A stretch of 64,000 nt of DNA from Antedon mediterranea (lineage: Eukaryota; Echinodermata; Crinoidea; Comatulida; Antedonidae), in contig NC_092678.1 of the NCBI RefSeq assembly GCF_964355755.1, positions 1,449,922 through 1,513,921 on the forward strand. The letters are read 5' to 3'. Shown one piece after another: positions 12,801-25,306 of the stretch (positions are counted from its first letter, which is position 1; the number at the start of each line of letters is the position of its first letter). Under the pieces are notes generated by a model. The model did not search any database. It was not told the DNA's origin and was given only the letters and a program-made list of their open reading frames with translations. The position numbers were made by a program, and so were the translations under genes.

Positions 12801-15800
12801 TTCCAACATATCGATATGCCTAGCCTACTAACACAATGCACCCTTTTAAGTACCTGTAGAGTAAGGTTGCATTGATCCGACTCTGTCGGGAACCTTTAAA
12901 CCAGTCATCATGGTTACGAAGGAAAACTGCAGTTTTCTATTAATAAAATCGATACTGAAACATTACATTGCCTTGCCTTTTAGATCGAGACAGGGCTATT
13001 GAGGATTAAGCAAACAGTAATCATATCGAGACAGGGCTATTGAGGATTAACCAAACAGTAATCATATCGAGACAGGGCTATTGAGGATTAACCAAACCGT
13101 AATCATAAGGTATCTATAAGGCCTTCTACATCACGAATAAAATCATGTATAGGTCTAGAAAACGATGAAATACTTTCCCTTTAATTCCACCCAGCATGTC
13201 GGCACTGGGAATAAGCTTCATTTCCGTGAGGACGTAACGCAAGGACGATGCTTGGAACCAAAACTATACGCAAACGAGCCGTATGGATCAATTAACTAAT
13301 TAGTTATTGTCTCATCATTAGGCTTAACATGATTTAGTAACACCACATTTGAGTGTCGACTGCAAAGATTCTGATCATGACAGCATCCTTCCGAATGTGA
13401 CCACATAACTGACATAATGCCCTGCGATCTTCCGTAATCCTATAAACGGAAGTACATGGATGTGGGCCTCTGATGTGGTATTGTTAAATTTGTTAATAAT
13501 CATGTTTGAAACGAATGACGTAGTAGAGGGTAAGGGAATACCATCCCGCACAGACGGAAAAAAGTGCACCCTCTTGTTCTGCTTTAAACAACGAGAGACC
13601 ACAAAACATTGTAGCATAAACGTCTTGGTTGTGACGCTTCTGTCAAACTTAGTTCCACCTCAAAATGTGCATCCCCTCCACCTCCCTTTCCATGCCCGAG
13701 CCAGCATACATTTTGTTTGCTTAAACTTGCCATTAATGGTTCACACTAGGACGTACGAGCAACGCAAATAATTTAACCAATCACACGCGATGGATTATTC
13801 GAGCTGTCGCTTGTAATTGGTCAGCTCGCTTGCGTTGCGCTTTTGTCCTTGCATTGTGTCCTAGTGAGAACCAAGCTTTAAACCATTTCTCCATGAATTT
13901 GAAATCTTGGAGTGCCTTGTTTTTGTGATTCTCCAATGCAATCACATCGAATCCACATATGTTTACGCCACTTAACCATCATTACCACCGAACAATATCA
14001 ACATTTCGCCTCAATAGTTAACAAGAATAACTAACTAATATGACTAGGATGTGTGCAGTATAGCTTTACGGATTTTAAGTGACTGCCTGACACCTTTTGC
14101 TTGTGTTTACACTAGCGAGGTTGTTCGCTCTTTTCACGGCTATTAACCACGGTCAGACGAGACCGTTTTTGACACCGATAATCTGGCATGCAAAGGTAAA
14201 CTAGACAACCTGCTTCCAAACAAATCCCCTACCCCTCAGGCCTGGCAAAATAAGCTGTTTTTAAAGGGAATTACTAATGTGTTGAGCACCGACAGGTAAA
14301 CAATATCGTTGTTTTCATGTTCCAGGTAAAACGAATTGTAGGCAGAGTAGGCCTAATGAGAAATTAGCATAAAACAGCTATTTCAAAAGAAACCCCCTGT
14401 GTATTTATTTATCCATTTGAATACATTTTTCCAGTTAAGATTACATCTATTATCTAACGTTTCCAAAATCCCCTGTTGCATCAGTGGTCTTACAGACACC
14501 TGTTAGGCCTACGGGTGTCTTGTATGGATTATATTGTGATCCCTCGTTATTAAACGGCCTAAAGTTACTTTTCACTGACCAATCGAACCGGTAGATCAGT
14601 TTCTTACGGGGCTAAATTCAATTTTACTTGGCCATTAATTTGTTTTTTAATTTATCTGGTTCTAGGATACTGTATATCCACATTCTATATCATATTTGCC
14701 CAGTATACGAGGAATATTTGGTAATACAGCATCTCGTACAGTATCGGACACGCAACGCAAGATTGATGATGTTCTATCGTGAAATGATTGCGCTTAGACC
14801 TACGCCCTTGCGTTGCGTCTCTAGTGGGAATCAAGCTTTAACCTTGGTTCCCACTAGAACGTAACGCAAGGACGTAAACGCAACGCAAGCGTTTTAACCA
14901 ATGACAAGCGAAGTCATAGGCCTAGACAGTTAGCAATCACAAGCGAATAAGCCATCGCTTGTGATTGGTCAATTCACTTGCGTTGCGTTACGTCCCTGCG
15001 TTGCGTCGCTAGTAAACTGTAGTGACTGGTCAAATTATTGCGTTGTGCTTACGTCCTTGCATTTGCGCTGCGAACCAAACTACATGCCTAGCAATGTCTA
15101 TATGATTGCTACCTTAATCAGAGTTGGCTTATTAATTGTTCAAGATACAAATTGCTAGGCCTTGGTTTTTATTGTGTCGTATTATAAACCAATATCAATT
15201 TCGCCAGTGGCTGAGCGATCAACTTGGTATCTTAGAATTTAATTTCTATGGAATGCAATCAAACTACAGGTGTTTGTTCAACTTATACAATAGAATAAAT
15301 TGGTTGCCTTTGTTTGCTTATTTAGCGGAATTGATCGCCAAGCATGCAGAAAATTACTTTAGGAATTTGTATGGTGTTCGATGATGAGTTAATTGCATCT
15401 TACACAACTCGTAACAGGGAGTTTTTGATTCGATGGCCCTCTGTTAATTTACTTCTTATCTACATATTACTACTATAGTAAGATTATTATGGAATAGGGA
15501 ATCTTTTACCTAGGTCTCCTTATATTAATTTATAATAAAATAATAATTTATTTATAAATAATAATAATAATTTATAAATCATGGAAAATAAGCAAAATCT
15601 TTCCATGCGACTAGACTATGATAAAAGTACAAGTATTGTGTGTCGTTTAATTATTAGATTACGACTAGTGCCCACTTGGGAGATGTAAAATGAAGGTTAC
15701 ATCGAGAGAACTAATTGATTTCAAAACGGCACTCGTAAGCTGTCGTCAACAGTGTATTCTATTGGTGCCGTGTTCTATAATGATTCAGTGACGTGGATCG

Positions 15801-18800
15801 CGTATCTTTATATAGCTTTTGAAGAAAATTGAAATCGTTAACATTTACTTCGACTTATACAGACCAAAATGTTTTAAAAACATCTGCAAAAAAACATTAA
15901 AGGGACACTCAACGAAGTCTCCCTTAAATTAAATAAGTTTGTTCCCTTAATGAAGGTTGGCCCTGTTACAGTAGAACCTATATTTATTTCTCGTGTCTTT
16001 CCCCTGATTGGATGTCCCAAAGGAGGACACTGTATTTAGAAAAGAAAGCCGCTCGGCAGACGAGTTCTTTTGAAGGCCATGCGATCATTCTTTAACATGG
16101 GACCGATAATGAAAATATACGGTATCTTATTGTATCCCATGTGTGTAACAAACTAAGTATAAAAGAAACTTTCTCAAACATGATATCTAAAGACTTCGTA
16201 TCCAAAATTCCAATTCAAAACACCCATCGGCGTAAATCAGTTAAATAAATTCACACTTTGTTATAATACTGTTGATTCAATGTATTGTTGAGTTGTGTAA
16301 ATGTTGACTGTGTTTGCTGTCTTTCCCCCAGCGGGACATGACCGACCTATAGGGCCTAGGGTAGGTGAACAGCTAGTTAACTGGGCCTCATGCCTTCAGG
16401 CCTCTCAACATATCAGTTTTCTTGTTGTTATGTGGTAATGTTTTGATAACGACATGACCTAAGATGTTTGTCTTTTATGGTTGACAAATTGAATGTAAAG
16501 TTTCAATGATGTATGGATTCGATCATTTGTGTAAAATTTTGTCTCGCACTTTAAGTCATTCTTTTCATTTAATCATTAAACAATGGTTTCTGATAACAAC
16601 AAAACTGATGAAATAACTAACACAATTATTTTTTACCCACAAAAAGTACCATCTTTAGGCAGTACTCGACCACCATCCACCACCGTCGCACACGATACAA
16701 GTGTCAATTTATACGAATTACGATGTGTGTGTCGGAGGTATATCGGAGTCCGTTGTAAACTCTGATAAGATTCGGATCAGCTTAGACTCGTTCTGTGTAC
16801 ACCTCTCTCTGGTCATGTGAACAGCTAGGGATATTCACATTACAATTTGCACATTGTACCATTCTATATCATTGTACCATTATTAGTATATTCATGGAGA
16901 ATAATTTCTCCCTGGTATATTGTACCATTCTATATATAATTTCCATTCATTCGTAGAAGGTGGCCATATCTTGTTACGGTAACATCTGCCTTGTACGCAA
17001 CAATTTGTTTTTGCAAACACTGATTTGTGCTTCTACAAAATCCATAAAGATTGGAAACCTTCTATTCACTTTGTAAACTTTCCGCCAATCATCCCAAGTG
17101 GCTCATTCAATCATTTTAGGCAGTGCCAGTGGTTACAAAATACCCTCACAGGAGTCGCTTCAGTGAAATCTTTAACTTGTATATCAAAAGTTCGTTGAAA
17201 AAGTATTTCACTTAACTATTGCTACTTATCATTGGATTACGCTACTCTTTATGAGTCCCTTGCGTTTGGTTATAACATGGAATTAGGGTTTAACAATCGA
17301 AGCGCTCAGAAAACCAAACCACATAGTTCTAACCTCCACTATATAAGTCGTTCATTGAACTTCTAAATTGTTAAAACTTGCTTGTTGAAACCAAACGCAA
17401 TTGATAAAACTGAACGCAACAATTGATAAAACTGAACGCAACAATTGATAAAACTGAACGCAATTGATGAAATGAACATACTTGATAAAATGAACATACT
17501 TGATAAAATGAACATACTTGATAAAATGAACATACTTGATAAAATGAACATACTTGATAAAACTGAACTCACTTGATAAAACTGAACTCACTTGATAAAA
17601 CTGAACTCACTTGATGAAATTAACTGAACGCAATTGATAAAATAAAATGAACATAATTGATAAAACTTAACTCGCTTGGTGAAACTAAACTGAACGCAAT
17701 GGATAAACTAAATATAATTGATGAAACTGAACTCACTTGGTGAAACTAACTGAACGCAATTGATAAACTAAATATAATTGATGAAACTGAACTCACTTCT
17801 TGAAACTAACTGAACGCAATTGATAAACTAAATATAATTGATGAAACTGAACTCCTTCGTGAAACTAACTGAACGCAATTGATAAACTAAATGTAATTGA
17901 TGAAACTGAACTTGATGAATTTGGAGTAGAACTATTCTGGGTGTGACACTGTGCTAATTAAATCGCAAAGCTAGGTTGAATAGTGGATGGTAGTTCACAA
18001 GTATCAAAGAGATTATCCACAACTTGGACATTAGTTTCAAAATAGTCATTTTGACATGTTCGTTATATTGACAGATACGGCAATACCAACGTGAGACATG
18101 TCATAAAATCACCACCCTGTCTATTTGAATCAAACACAAAACCGGGCAAAACTGTCAGTGGTCGAAGTTGAAGCGTTTTCTCTGGCTTGCGTGTAGCATT
18201 CTAACGTGACATGACTCAAAAAATTAAACAAGAAAACGTCTGACGGGGTTAGAGCCTAACTGCAAGGAGGTACTTAATTATAACGCTAATTATTTTAGGA
18301 ATTATGACACGGAAATTTCTTCTCTTTGGAGAGGAATAATATCTCGAAGGCAAACGTTTTGGAAAACCACGCACCGTTAATAAAAGTAGGTCTCTATCCT
18401 CTCTCTGAACGTTTGAGGTTTAAGATAACAGACAACATTCCAGACAAGTACGAACGTATAATACCATATAGGCCTACTCATGCATGCCATTGTGTTTGAA
18501 TGTTTCATCCAGATACCACATGCTCATAATTATTAAATATTACAGCCTACATTAGTTGAAGGTCTACACTATCAAACTAGTTTGACAAATGAAGTGTGAT
18601 GTGCTTAAATATGGTTGTAATAATGAGGTCATCCTGTCCATAAATGGGCACATCGCACTTCTTTTGTCAAACAAGTTCGATAGTGTAGACAGAGCTTTAG
18701 ATTGTGTTTATTCCCTAGCCTCAATATAGCATGACGTACAATATCATCTGCTTTGATACGAACTTGAGTAGGCCTAAATATAGCATGACGTAAAATATCG

Positions 18801-21800
18801 TCTGCTTTGATACGAATTTGAGTAAGATAGGTGCCCTAGCCTCAATATAGCATGAATGACGTAAATATCATTTTCTTTTATACGAATTTGAGTAAGATAG
18901 GTAGTCCCAATGTCATGAATAATGTTAGCTATGTTTTACGGTGTAGCCTACATTGTAAATGTCTCTAGTATTATTGTTTGTGTACATTTGAACATTAGCT
19001 TAATGTATGTCAGGTTAATAACCATTTATGAATGAATTTGGCTTGGCTTCCTGCTTGCTCGCAGCTTCAATGTTTACAGAGGAAAGTAATGTTTATTTTG
19101 GCAAGACAAACGTGTTAAAGTACCCGTATTTCATCTTATGTCGTCTGCTTGCTTGCTCTGAAAATACATGTTACGGTTCACCTAGCCTGAACTTCTAAAA
19201 TTAACAAATATCTGTCGTAATTGTCACCTTTGTTAGAATAAAATAAATGCCAACATGTGTAGTATTAAACAGGCCCTTTTTATGAATAGACCGTAGTACT
19301 AGTGTACTCTACTTTTATACATACATATACATATACATCTATAAAGATGGTACTATAATTTAAGGGTTTTCTTGTGTAATTTATTTTAAAAGAAAATAAA
19401 ACTATATCTCATTCTCAACCTTATTTTACCTCCATGTTCCTATAACAATTTTAATTGTATTTGAGGACGTAAATCTCTTTAATGTTTTGTTTTACAAAAT
19501 TCGTTAGTCTTGTATAATTTTAAAATTTTAAAAAATGTCGATATTTATTGGAGAAAAAATCCTCCTGATGTAAAGTAGGCCTTGTTTTTTAAATAAAGGA
19601 AGCGTGCTTCAAAAATGTGTTTGACCTATCCGAGCCCTCCTTAGAAACTGTCATCACTTTGAAATCATAAGCATAAAGTATTGTCAGCTGCTTTGCTTCC
19701 ATCCTACGATAAGTTACTATTGTAACTTGAGGCGTTGGTTGTACTATGGAGGTATTTATACCTTCATGGTTGTACCAACTGAAATCACATAGTAAATTCC
19801 AATTAAATATATCATATAGTCAGACGGATAGGTAACCGACGGCCCTTACGTATAGACCCTCGTTTATAATGCTTACGGAATTTTAAAAGAAATTCAGTCC
19901 GTGAACGCGCACATTATTGGTAACTCGTATTCCTACGTATATGCTATACTATATTCCCTTCAATTACCTTCAGATATTATTAATCATCCCACTGGTGTAC
20001 TAAACGTAATTATTACGGTATTTCACATTAATCGTTAAAATGGAGTCCTCCTTTGTGACAGCCTTATTCAAGGGACACCTCTATTAAAGGGACGCTTTTT
20101 CGTGAAACGAACGAGGGGAAACATGTTGTTTTAAAACTATACGGTCAATCTCTATTCAGTAGACACACTTATTCAGGGGACACCTATAAATGGACGCTTT
20201 TTCGTGAGACGAACAAGGAGTATACGTCCAACCTTATTCAAGGACACTCCTATTCAGGGGACACCCCTAAGGGAACACGTTACCCCTGCTAAGCGGGCAT
20301 TTTGTTCTACAGTGCTTACATTGTTTACACAATGTTATTGATAAAAGAAACATAACAGATCTACACAACCTACAATATAAGTGCTATTATACTTTTTCGA
20401 AACAAATTTGTGTTTGCATTGTCAAACTGAAAAAAAGACTTCATTTTTTGTCGAAACAAGGCTGAAATTACATAATTCATGAAAATAGTGTTTAGTTGTC
20501 GTCATTTAAACTATAGTGAATATATATATGTCAGTGTTCGTATTGTTCTCAAATAACAGAAAAAACATAGAAAACTGTCAAAAACGTTACTAAATAGCCT
20601 TCACCTTCAATTATACTTTTAAAAATAAACTTTTTTTTTTATGACTGTATAGATTTTCGATGATAGCATAAGTATTAACTCGATACCAAGGTTATGTCGG
20701 CCCATTATTCCAGCTTTTAACATTTTGTGTTTGTAGACAATATAATATACTAGATACTTTCATGGCAGTGTATTGTATGCACGTGGATAAAACATAATAC
20801 AATGTATATGTTGATTGACGTGTAGTATTGTTGAAAACAATTTGTCAAATTCTGTAAACGTTTGATTTGTTAGGTTGTATTCAGATTGAGGTCATGACCC
20901 GCAGGTACACTACACATTATAAGTGGTTTCAGTAACATATTTGGTTGTAAATTACGATATTTTTGTATTTGGGCTTTCACCGGGCTGTATCGCATTACCG
21001 ACTGAAATAATACGATTCGTGTGAATCTGAATACTCGATACCATATTAAATTACGGGTTTTAAATTGTTGTAAATTGCCCGTGGTCAGTGTGAACACAAC
21101 TTTAGATCCAAAATAAGTTCAGGCGTGATGATCTTGTTTTCCGTTGAGTATTGCATTCATCGAGATACAATAATACGTGTTAGAAATAATAAGGTTGTAT
21201 TGGTTTAGGTTGATACTGTGGTATAAATGTCAAACATAGGTCATAGGTCATAGGTCACGTTTAACAGAATTGTACTGCTAATACAGTAGAACTCCACCTG
21301 GGAGTCGAGACACGCCCATTTATGGAACACTTTCTTGAAAAACAAACGAGGAGAAATAATGTTTTAATGCCTAGGCCTACACGTTTATGATAAAATTGAG
21401 ATCTAGACTCACCTCACCTTGAACCCAATTTGTTGATATTGGAAATTTCATCCCCAAAATTGTGTTAGTGTAAATAGGGCATAATAAGTATCATTTTACA
21501 GTTGCACTTTTAAGTATATTATATATTTGTAACATTTATATAATACTTAGGTATATTAATTACTTACCCCTGGTGGTGCCTGCCACTTGAACCTCAGGGA
21601 GTTTTGATGTTCTGGCAGTGTCAGCTGTGACTCACTTGTTAGTAGGCCTTTATATCTACCTTGATTCACAAGTTGAAAATCCGTTGTTGATCCTGTAAAC
21701 GGAATAGAAATTTAGGATTTAATTATTTTATCAATGACGGAATAGTATAGATAGGAATAGTTGGGGGTAAGTTCCCTAGATTTCAACAAATCAATATATT

Positions 21801-24800
21801 GGTAGAACTATAGGAAGAGAGGAACCGTAGTACCACTTGTCGAAACTCGAACCATTATCAATTATTAAGCACTGTCTACACTCCAAACTAGTTTGTGCGA
21901 TGTTCCCAAATATGATAGTGATATGCCCAAATATGGTATTGATATGACATCATCATGTCGATATATATGAGCACATCACATTTTTGTCACATAAAGTTTA
22001 ATAGTGTAGACAAGACTTTAGACAAGATTAATCAGCAAACAAAATGTTTGCTTTTCAGTCTGCAAGGGAATCATTAAACATTTTTGAAATAATCTTTTAC
22101 GCGCACGATGATATTTCAAATCATACATTGAATCAAATCTCCTAAGAAGTTGACAGCTGTCATAATACAAGGTCACTGTTGAAATGTCATAATTAACCCT
22201 TCGATTAACTGAGTCATGTACTGTTCTAAAAATAAGAAACTTAGCGGCTTCAGTACATAATTTAATATCCATATTCAAATCGTTGTGTTTTTAATATATT
22301 AACGTGATTTTTTCCAACAACTGGTCGGGTTGAATTACTGTCAGACTCATTCATCAAGATACGATGTATGGGCTAAGAAACTGTAGGCCTATTATTACAC
22401 GTTGTGTCCAATGTTCTAGAATAATATGGAAAGCCAACCTCGCCAAAAATACATATTACAAATCATACACCATTTTTGGTGGGTTCGGCTTCCCATAGTA
22501 TAGACTATGAAAGTTCACCGAATATAATTTCTAAACAGTGTTTTATAATTTACTTTGGGCACAATACAACAATAGCATATATTATTAGTACAATCCGAAA
22601 CTATGTGACCTCTTAGGCTTGTCAAAAGTGAGACCAGTGAGAAATCAATAGAACTCCTACTTTGAGACACCCCCATTCAGGGGACACCCCCATTCAGGGG
22701 ACACCCCCATTCAGGGGACACCCCTATTCAGGGGACACCCCCATTCAGGGGACACCCCCATTCAGGGGACACCCCCATTCAGGGGACACCCTTATTAATG
22801 GAAGCTCAATGTTTTAATGGCAGACTCATGGGACATCCCTATTACCGATAGTTTCTGCCTTAACATATAGATAATAGGGGAAAAAATGCTACCGGGACAT
22901 GTTGGGTCCCGGAGTTGGTGTCCTCTTATAGAGGTTATAATATATTGTAATTATAAATTGTTAATTTTCATCTTCTCGGACAGACGGCAGTGTCGGATAT
23001 ATCCACTTCCTACAATTCGGACACTTATCGGAAGTACTGTATTAACCTCAAAATACCTTCATGTTCTATATGTCTGATTTTATTGAAATGGTATTAAATA
23101 TAATATCATATCCGCTTTGTAGGTCAATTGACTCTCTTTAATTTACCGCCATATTGCTACTTGATACTAATGAGAAAGCTGTATTTGACAGAATTGGGAT
23201 TCGCGTGGATCCATTCGTGAATGAAGTGGTGCTAGGTCATACCACCACACCCAGCTGCATTCACCCTTCACTTTGTAGCTGCCTCGCGGGCGAGTCTGTC
23301 CTCCCAGAAAATTGTAAAATCATGCTATCGAGGAAAGTGAATATAATTATTTTAATCTGAAATATTGATTACATTCGCACAGTATATCTCCTGTTTCTGG
23401 ATGGCATCGTGGACAAATAAGTCAAACAGGCCAGTCTTTCGTCAAACGATGTCCACTTTCAATTTCCTTCTATTGACCTTATAAAGGTCCATGGACCAAC
23501 GAGAAAAAGTACTGGACACTGGCTGCACGACATGCAGTTGTCCTTATTGAAGAATCTAGTCCAAGCCTCTGATAAGCGCTTCAGATCAGTACACTCCTTT
23601 CTGGCACACCTATTCAGGAGATACACCCTTATTAAGGGACACTTTGTTGTTCTACAAACATATTAAAGTTCACTATAATATCTCTATTTTATTTTATGCT
23701 GAATATTTTTATTATAGTATTAGCACCTTATACAAATACTAAATGTCGGCACATCCCGAAGAATATGGCATTCACTAATACACATTAGGGCACAAAGGTT
23801 AATGTCTTTCTTATGGCTATTCATAACATATTGCATTCCCGTATAAATTTTCTTATCTCTTGTCGTGTCAACATTCGTTGAAATCTTTGTGTATTTTAAA
23901 AACCAAACATGGAGTGTATATCTCTTAACCCATGCCCTCTCGGTAAGCTTTGTTTGCATTTTGTCTCTCCAACAGGTAGGCCTACAGTTAGGCCTAGGCC
24001 AATACGTCATTTGTATCAATTCAATCGGTAACACATTCACTGACTTTATTCTATTTCTTACTGACACGACAAACTTGACAATACAGTCGAACCCTTTGGG
24101 GCACCCCTATTCAGAGTACACCTCTATTATTAATGAGAGGACACCTCGATATGGACACCCCAATTAGGACACGTTGTTGGGCCCCGAAGATGTCTCCTTA
24201 ATGTTAATACTGGGTACTATGTAGTCACCAAACGGCCAACTCCTGTCCAATTAGAGGACACCTCAATATGGGACACCCCAGGACACGTTGTTGGGCCCTG
24301 AAGATGTCTCCTTAATGTTAATACTGTGTATTATGTAGTCACCAAACGGCCAACTCCTGTCCAATTAGAGGACACCTCAATATGGGACACCCCAATTAGG
24401 ACACGTTGTTGGGCCCCGAAGATGTCTCCTTAATGTTAATACTGGGTACTATGTAGTCACCAAACGGCCAACTCCTGTCCAATTAGAGGACACCTCAATA
24501 TGGGACACCCCAGGACACGTTGTTGGGCCCTGAAGATGTCTCCTTAATGTTAATACTGTGTATTATGTAGTCACCAAACGGCCAACTCCTGTCCAATTAG
24601 AGGACACCTCAATATGGGACACCCCAGGACACGTTGTTGGGCCCTGGAGATGTTTCCTTAATGTTAATACTGGGTATTATGTAGTAATTCAAAATTAAAA
24701 GGACATTCAAGCTGCCCCATTTTACAAGATCCCCAGTGACGAGGTCCTATATAGACATTGAGCCTTTTCAGAATTTTGAGGTAATTATTTTTCTCATCTC

Positions 24801-25306
24801 TGTCTCTAACAAAGGCGTAGTGTTGTAAACGGCACGGGATTCCTTATACCTTCATAATAATGATGATCAATGTATTGAAACTATATAAAGTGACTGGCGT
24901 ACAGTGGACACAAATCACACATTGGGACACGTCAGGGGCGGAGGGGGGGGGGCGGGGGTTGTCCTTGTAATCAGTGAGATGTAAATGCTTTAATAGGGGT
25001 GTCTCCTGAATTAGAGTGTCCCAAAACCAACGGAGGAGTTATACTTACTTAACTTTAAGTTCTCGGAATTGATTACTATACTGTTTCAGTAATATTTGAG
25101 ACAAAATACGCAACTGTTTAGTACGGTTGTATTATAAATCTTAGATGCTTACCCGAGATCTTGCGCATTTCTTTTCCTTCAATCCATAATTCCAAGGTGT
25201 CATTATCCAGAGCTCCAGATGGACATAGAAGCAGCGAATATATGACAAGCAGCGCAACAGCGCTGGCTAGCATATTCGCCGCTTTCCTAAAACTACACAG
25301 TCGCAC
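3868..25306 (-). CDS. WIF1: Wnt inhibitory factor 1 homologue, 3 EGF repeats
   Basis: A secreted Wnt-binding antagonist. Eight exons on the minus strand, in coding order: 25306-25153, 21692-21568, 10127-10022, 9665-9528, 7795-7697, 7158-7063, 4836-4741, 3980-3868. Phases are consistent and total 927 nt (308 aa). Exon 1 gives a signal peptide (LASAVALLVIYSLLLCPSG) and the WIF start LELWIEGKEMRKISG, comparable to human LYLWIDAHQARVLIG. Exons 2-4 give the rest of the WIF domain (LRFKWQAPPG, YLSIPHAGDVPH, LPCEDGDGEMKSVYISL), with the two domain cysteines kept (LPC and KRC). Exons 5-7 each encode one six-Cys EGF repeat (CENGGSCGKYGVCECPDGYY; CFNGGTCTKPGVCSC; CNNNGRCIGPDKCMC). Exon 8 is a basic tail (VKRKSPKSTKIRTADNRK). 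Human WIF1 has five EGF repeats; I found no further EGF exon in the introns. The first ATG (25306) precedes the hydrophobic core by 11 residues; the next ATG (MLASAV) is an alternative start. Confidence 0.92.
4010..4185. mobile_element. MITE family B copy in WIF1 intron 7
   Basis: Palindromic element with the family B landmarks: GACGTAAG, TTGACCAATGACAAGCGACAG, a central AATAATCCATCGCTT turn, the inverted GATTGGTCAATTCGCTTGC, and GTGGGAACCAAGCTT at the right. The left terminal repeat is degraded to CTAAAGCAAGGACG. Confidence 0.7.
4490..4625. repeat. Degenerate short tandem repeat (about 16 bp, TTCGGCATACTGGTTT)
   Basis: Six to eight imperfect copies of TTCGGCATACTGGT and TTCGGCATTCTGG. Read on the minus strand it gives a QYAE repeat ORF, which I regard as noncoding because it lies inside a WIF1 intron and is short and imperfect. 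Confidence 0.55.
4837..7062 (-). other. WIF1 intron 6
   Basis: The 2.2-kb intron between the EGF2 and EGF3 exons. I searched it on the minus strand for a further EGF exon (clustered TGC/TGT codons with an NGG-C motif between AG and GT) and saw none. No clear repeat or RNA gene. Confidence 0.5.
7256..7616. repeat. Minisatellite, 23-bp unit, about 15 copies
   Basis: Tandem GAAAGTTCCGCAGATAGAAA plus GAA, purine-rich on the plus strand, with variants at the Cys/Ala-like position (TTTCGC versus TTCCGC) and GATAAAAAG. It lies in WIF1 intron 5 between the EGF1 and EGF2 exons. The unit is not a multiple of three, so each reading frame cycles through all three codings; this explains the long overlapping minus-strand ORFs, which are artefacts. 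Confidence 0.9.
7802..9527 (-). other. WIF1 intron 4
   Basis: No gene seen. The segment 9260-9300 (TTCCTATGAAGTTAAGGCAGAAATCAT) resembles one arm of the palindromic element at 46155-46232, suggesting a solo or decayed copy of that family. Confidence 0.45.
10297..10388 (+). repeat. TAA microsatellite with TATAGCGC tail
   Basis: (TAA)n is followed by ATAGATTTCTATAGCGCACATACCGCCACTCAAGAGTGCTCAAGGCGCG. A similar (TAA)n-TTATATAGCGCC junction is present at 30286-30320, so this is a recurring dispersed element in this genome. Confidence 0.55.
12983..13107 (+). repeat. Tandem triplication, 41-bp unit
   Basis: Three nearly identical copies starting ATCGAGACAGGGCTATTGAG, at 12983, 13024 and 13065. 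Confidence 0.85.
13737..13880. mobile_element. MITE family B copy
   Basis: Left end TGGTTCACACTAGGACGT, right end TCCTAGTGAGAACCAAGCTT, with paired AACCAATCAC and GTAATTGGTCAG arms around GCGATGGATTATTCGAGC. Full-length but diverged. Confidence 0.75.
14743..15080. mobile_element. MITE family B, tandem/overlapping copies
   Basis: A right half-element ending CTCTAGTGGGAATCAAGC (near 14835) is followed directly by a full element starting CCTTGGTTCCCACTAGAACG. The second copy has the internal pair GACCAATGACAAGC-like and GTGATTGGTCAATTC, and a further right-end fragment extends to about 15080. Confidence 0.7.
17385..17915. repeat. AT-rich tandem array (GAACATACTTGATAAAAT and GAACTCACTTGATAAAACT units)
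   Basis: Roughly 18-20-bp units change stepwise: GAACGCAA(CAA)TTGATAAAACT, then GAACATACTTGATAAAAT, then GAACTCACTTGATAAAACT. The last third is a higher-order unit of about 60 bp (AACTGAACGCAATTGATAAACTAAATATAATTGATG) repeated four times. The layered structure shows repeated rounds of amplification. Confidence 0.85.
18556..18702. mobile_element. MITE family A copy
   Basis: GGTCTACACTATCAAACTAG at left and GTTCGATAGTGTAGACAGAGC at right, with GTGATGTGC and GGGCACATCGCAC arms. In WIF1 intron 2. Confidence 0.75.
18712..18905 (+). repeat. Triplicated block of about 60 bp
   Basis: Three copies of CTCAATATAGCATGACGTA followed by ATATCATCTGCTTTGATACG and AATTTGAGTA. The third copy has an extra ATGA (CATGAATGACG). 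Confidence 0.75.
20050..20290. repeat. GGGGACACC-type dispersed repeat
   Basis: Imperfect units of CTTATTCAAGGGACACCTCT, ACACTTATTCAGGGGACACC and CCTATTCAGGGGACACCCC. They share the core of the arrays at 22665-22800, 34028-34295 and 36005-36475. Confidence 0.6.
21867..22021. mobile_element. MITE family A copy
   Basis: CACTGTCTACACTCCAAACTAG at left and GTTTAATAGTGTAGACAAGAC at right; slightly decayed ends, intact interior (GATATGCCCAAATATGG, CATCATCATGTC). Confidence 0.75.
22665..22800. repeat. Tandem array, 18-bp unit (CATTCAGGGGACACCCC)
   Basis: About seven uninterrupted copies of CCCATTCAGGGGACACC. This is the most homogeneous array of this family in the window. Confidence 0.9.
24090..24660. 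repeat. Tandem array, about 115-120-bp unit
   Basis: Four to five copies of a unit containing GAGGACACCTCAATATGGG, GACACGTTGTTGGGCCC, GATGTCTCCTTAATGTTAA and ACCAAACGGCCAACTCCTG. Units alternate between a longer form with CCCCAATTAGGACACG and a shorter one with CCCCAGGACACG, so a two-unit block may be the real amplification unit. Confidence 0.85.

Larger units (their letters stand above)
10128..21567 (-). other. WIF1 intron 2 (11.4 kb)
   Basis: The longest intron, separating WIF-domain exons 2 and 3. It holds a TAA microsatellite with a TATAGCGCACATACCGCC tail (10297-10385), a 41-bp triplication (12983-13107), MITE B copies (13737-13880, 14743-15080), an AT-rich array (17385-17915), a triplicated block (18712-18905), one MITE A copy (18556-18702) and GGGGACACC-type sequence (20050-20290). 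Short ORFs inside show no domain and no consistent splice structure. Regulatory elements may be present but none is identifiable by eye. Confidence 0.6.
21693..25152 (-). other. WIF1 intron 1 (3.5 kb)
   Basis: Holds one MITE A copy (21867-22021) and three blocks of GGGGACACC-related tandem repeats (22665-22800, 24090-24660, 24900-25020), including a G-run at about 24937-24957. No gene recognised. Confidence 0.6.

Noticed and set aside
13460-13771. 103-codon plus-strand ORF
   Set aside because: In a WIF1 intron, runs into a MITE B end, and has no domain or codon pattern of a gene.
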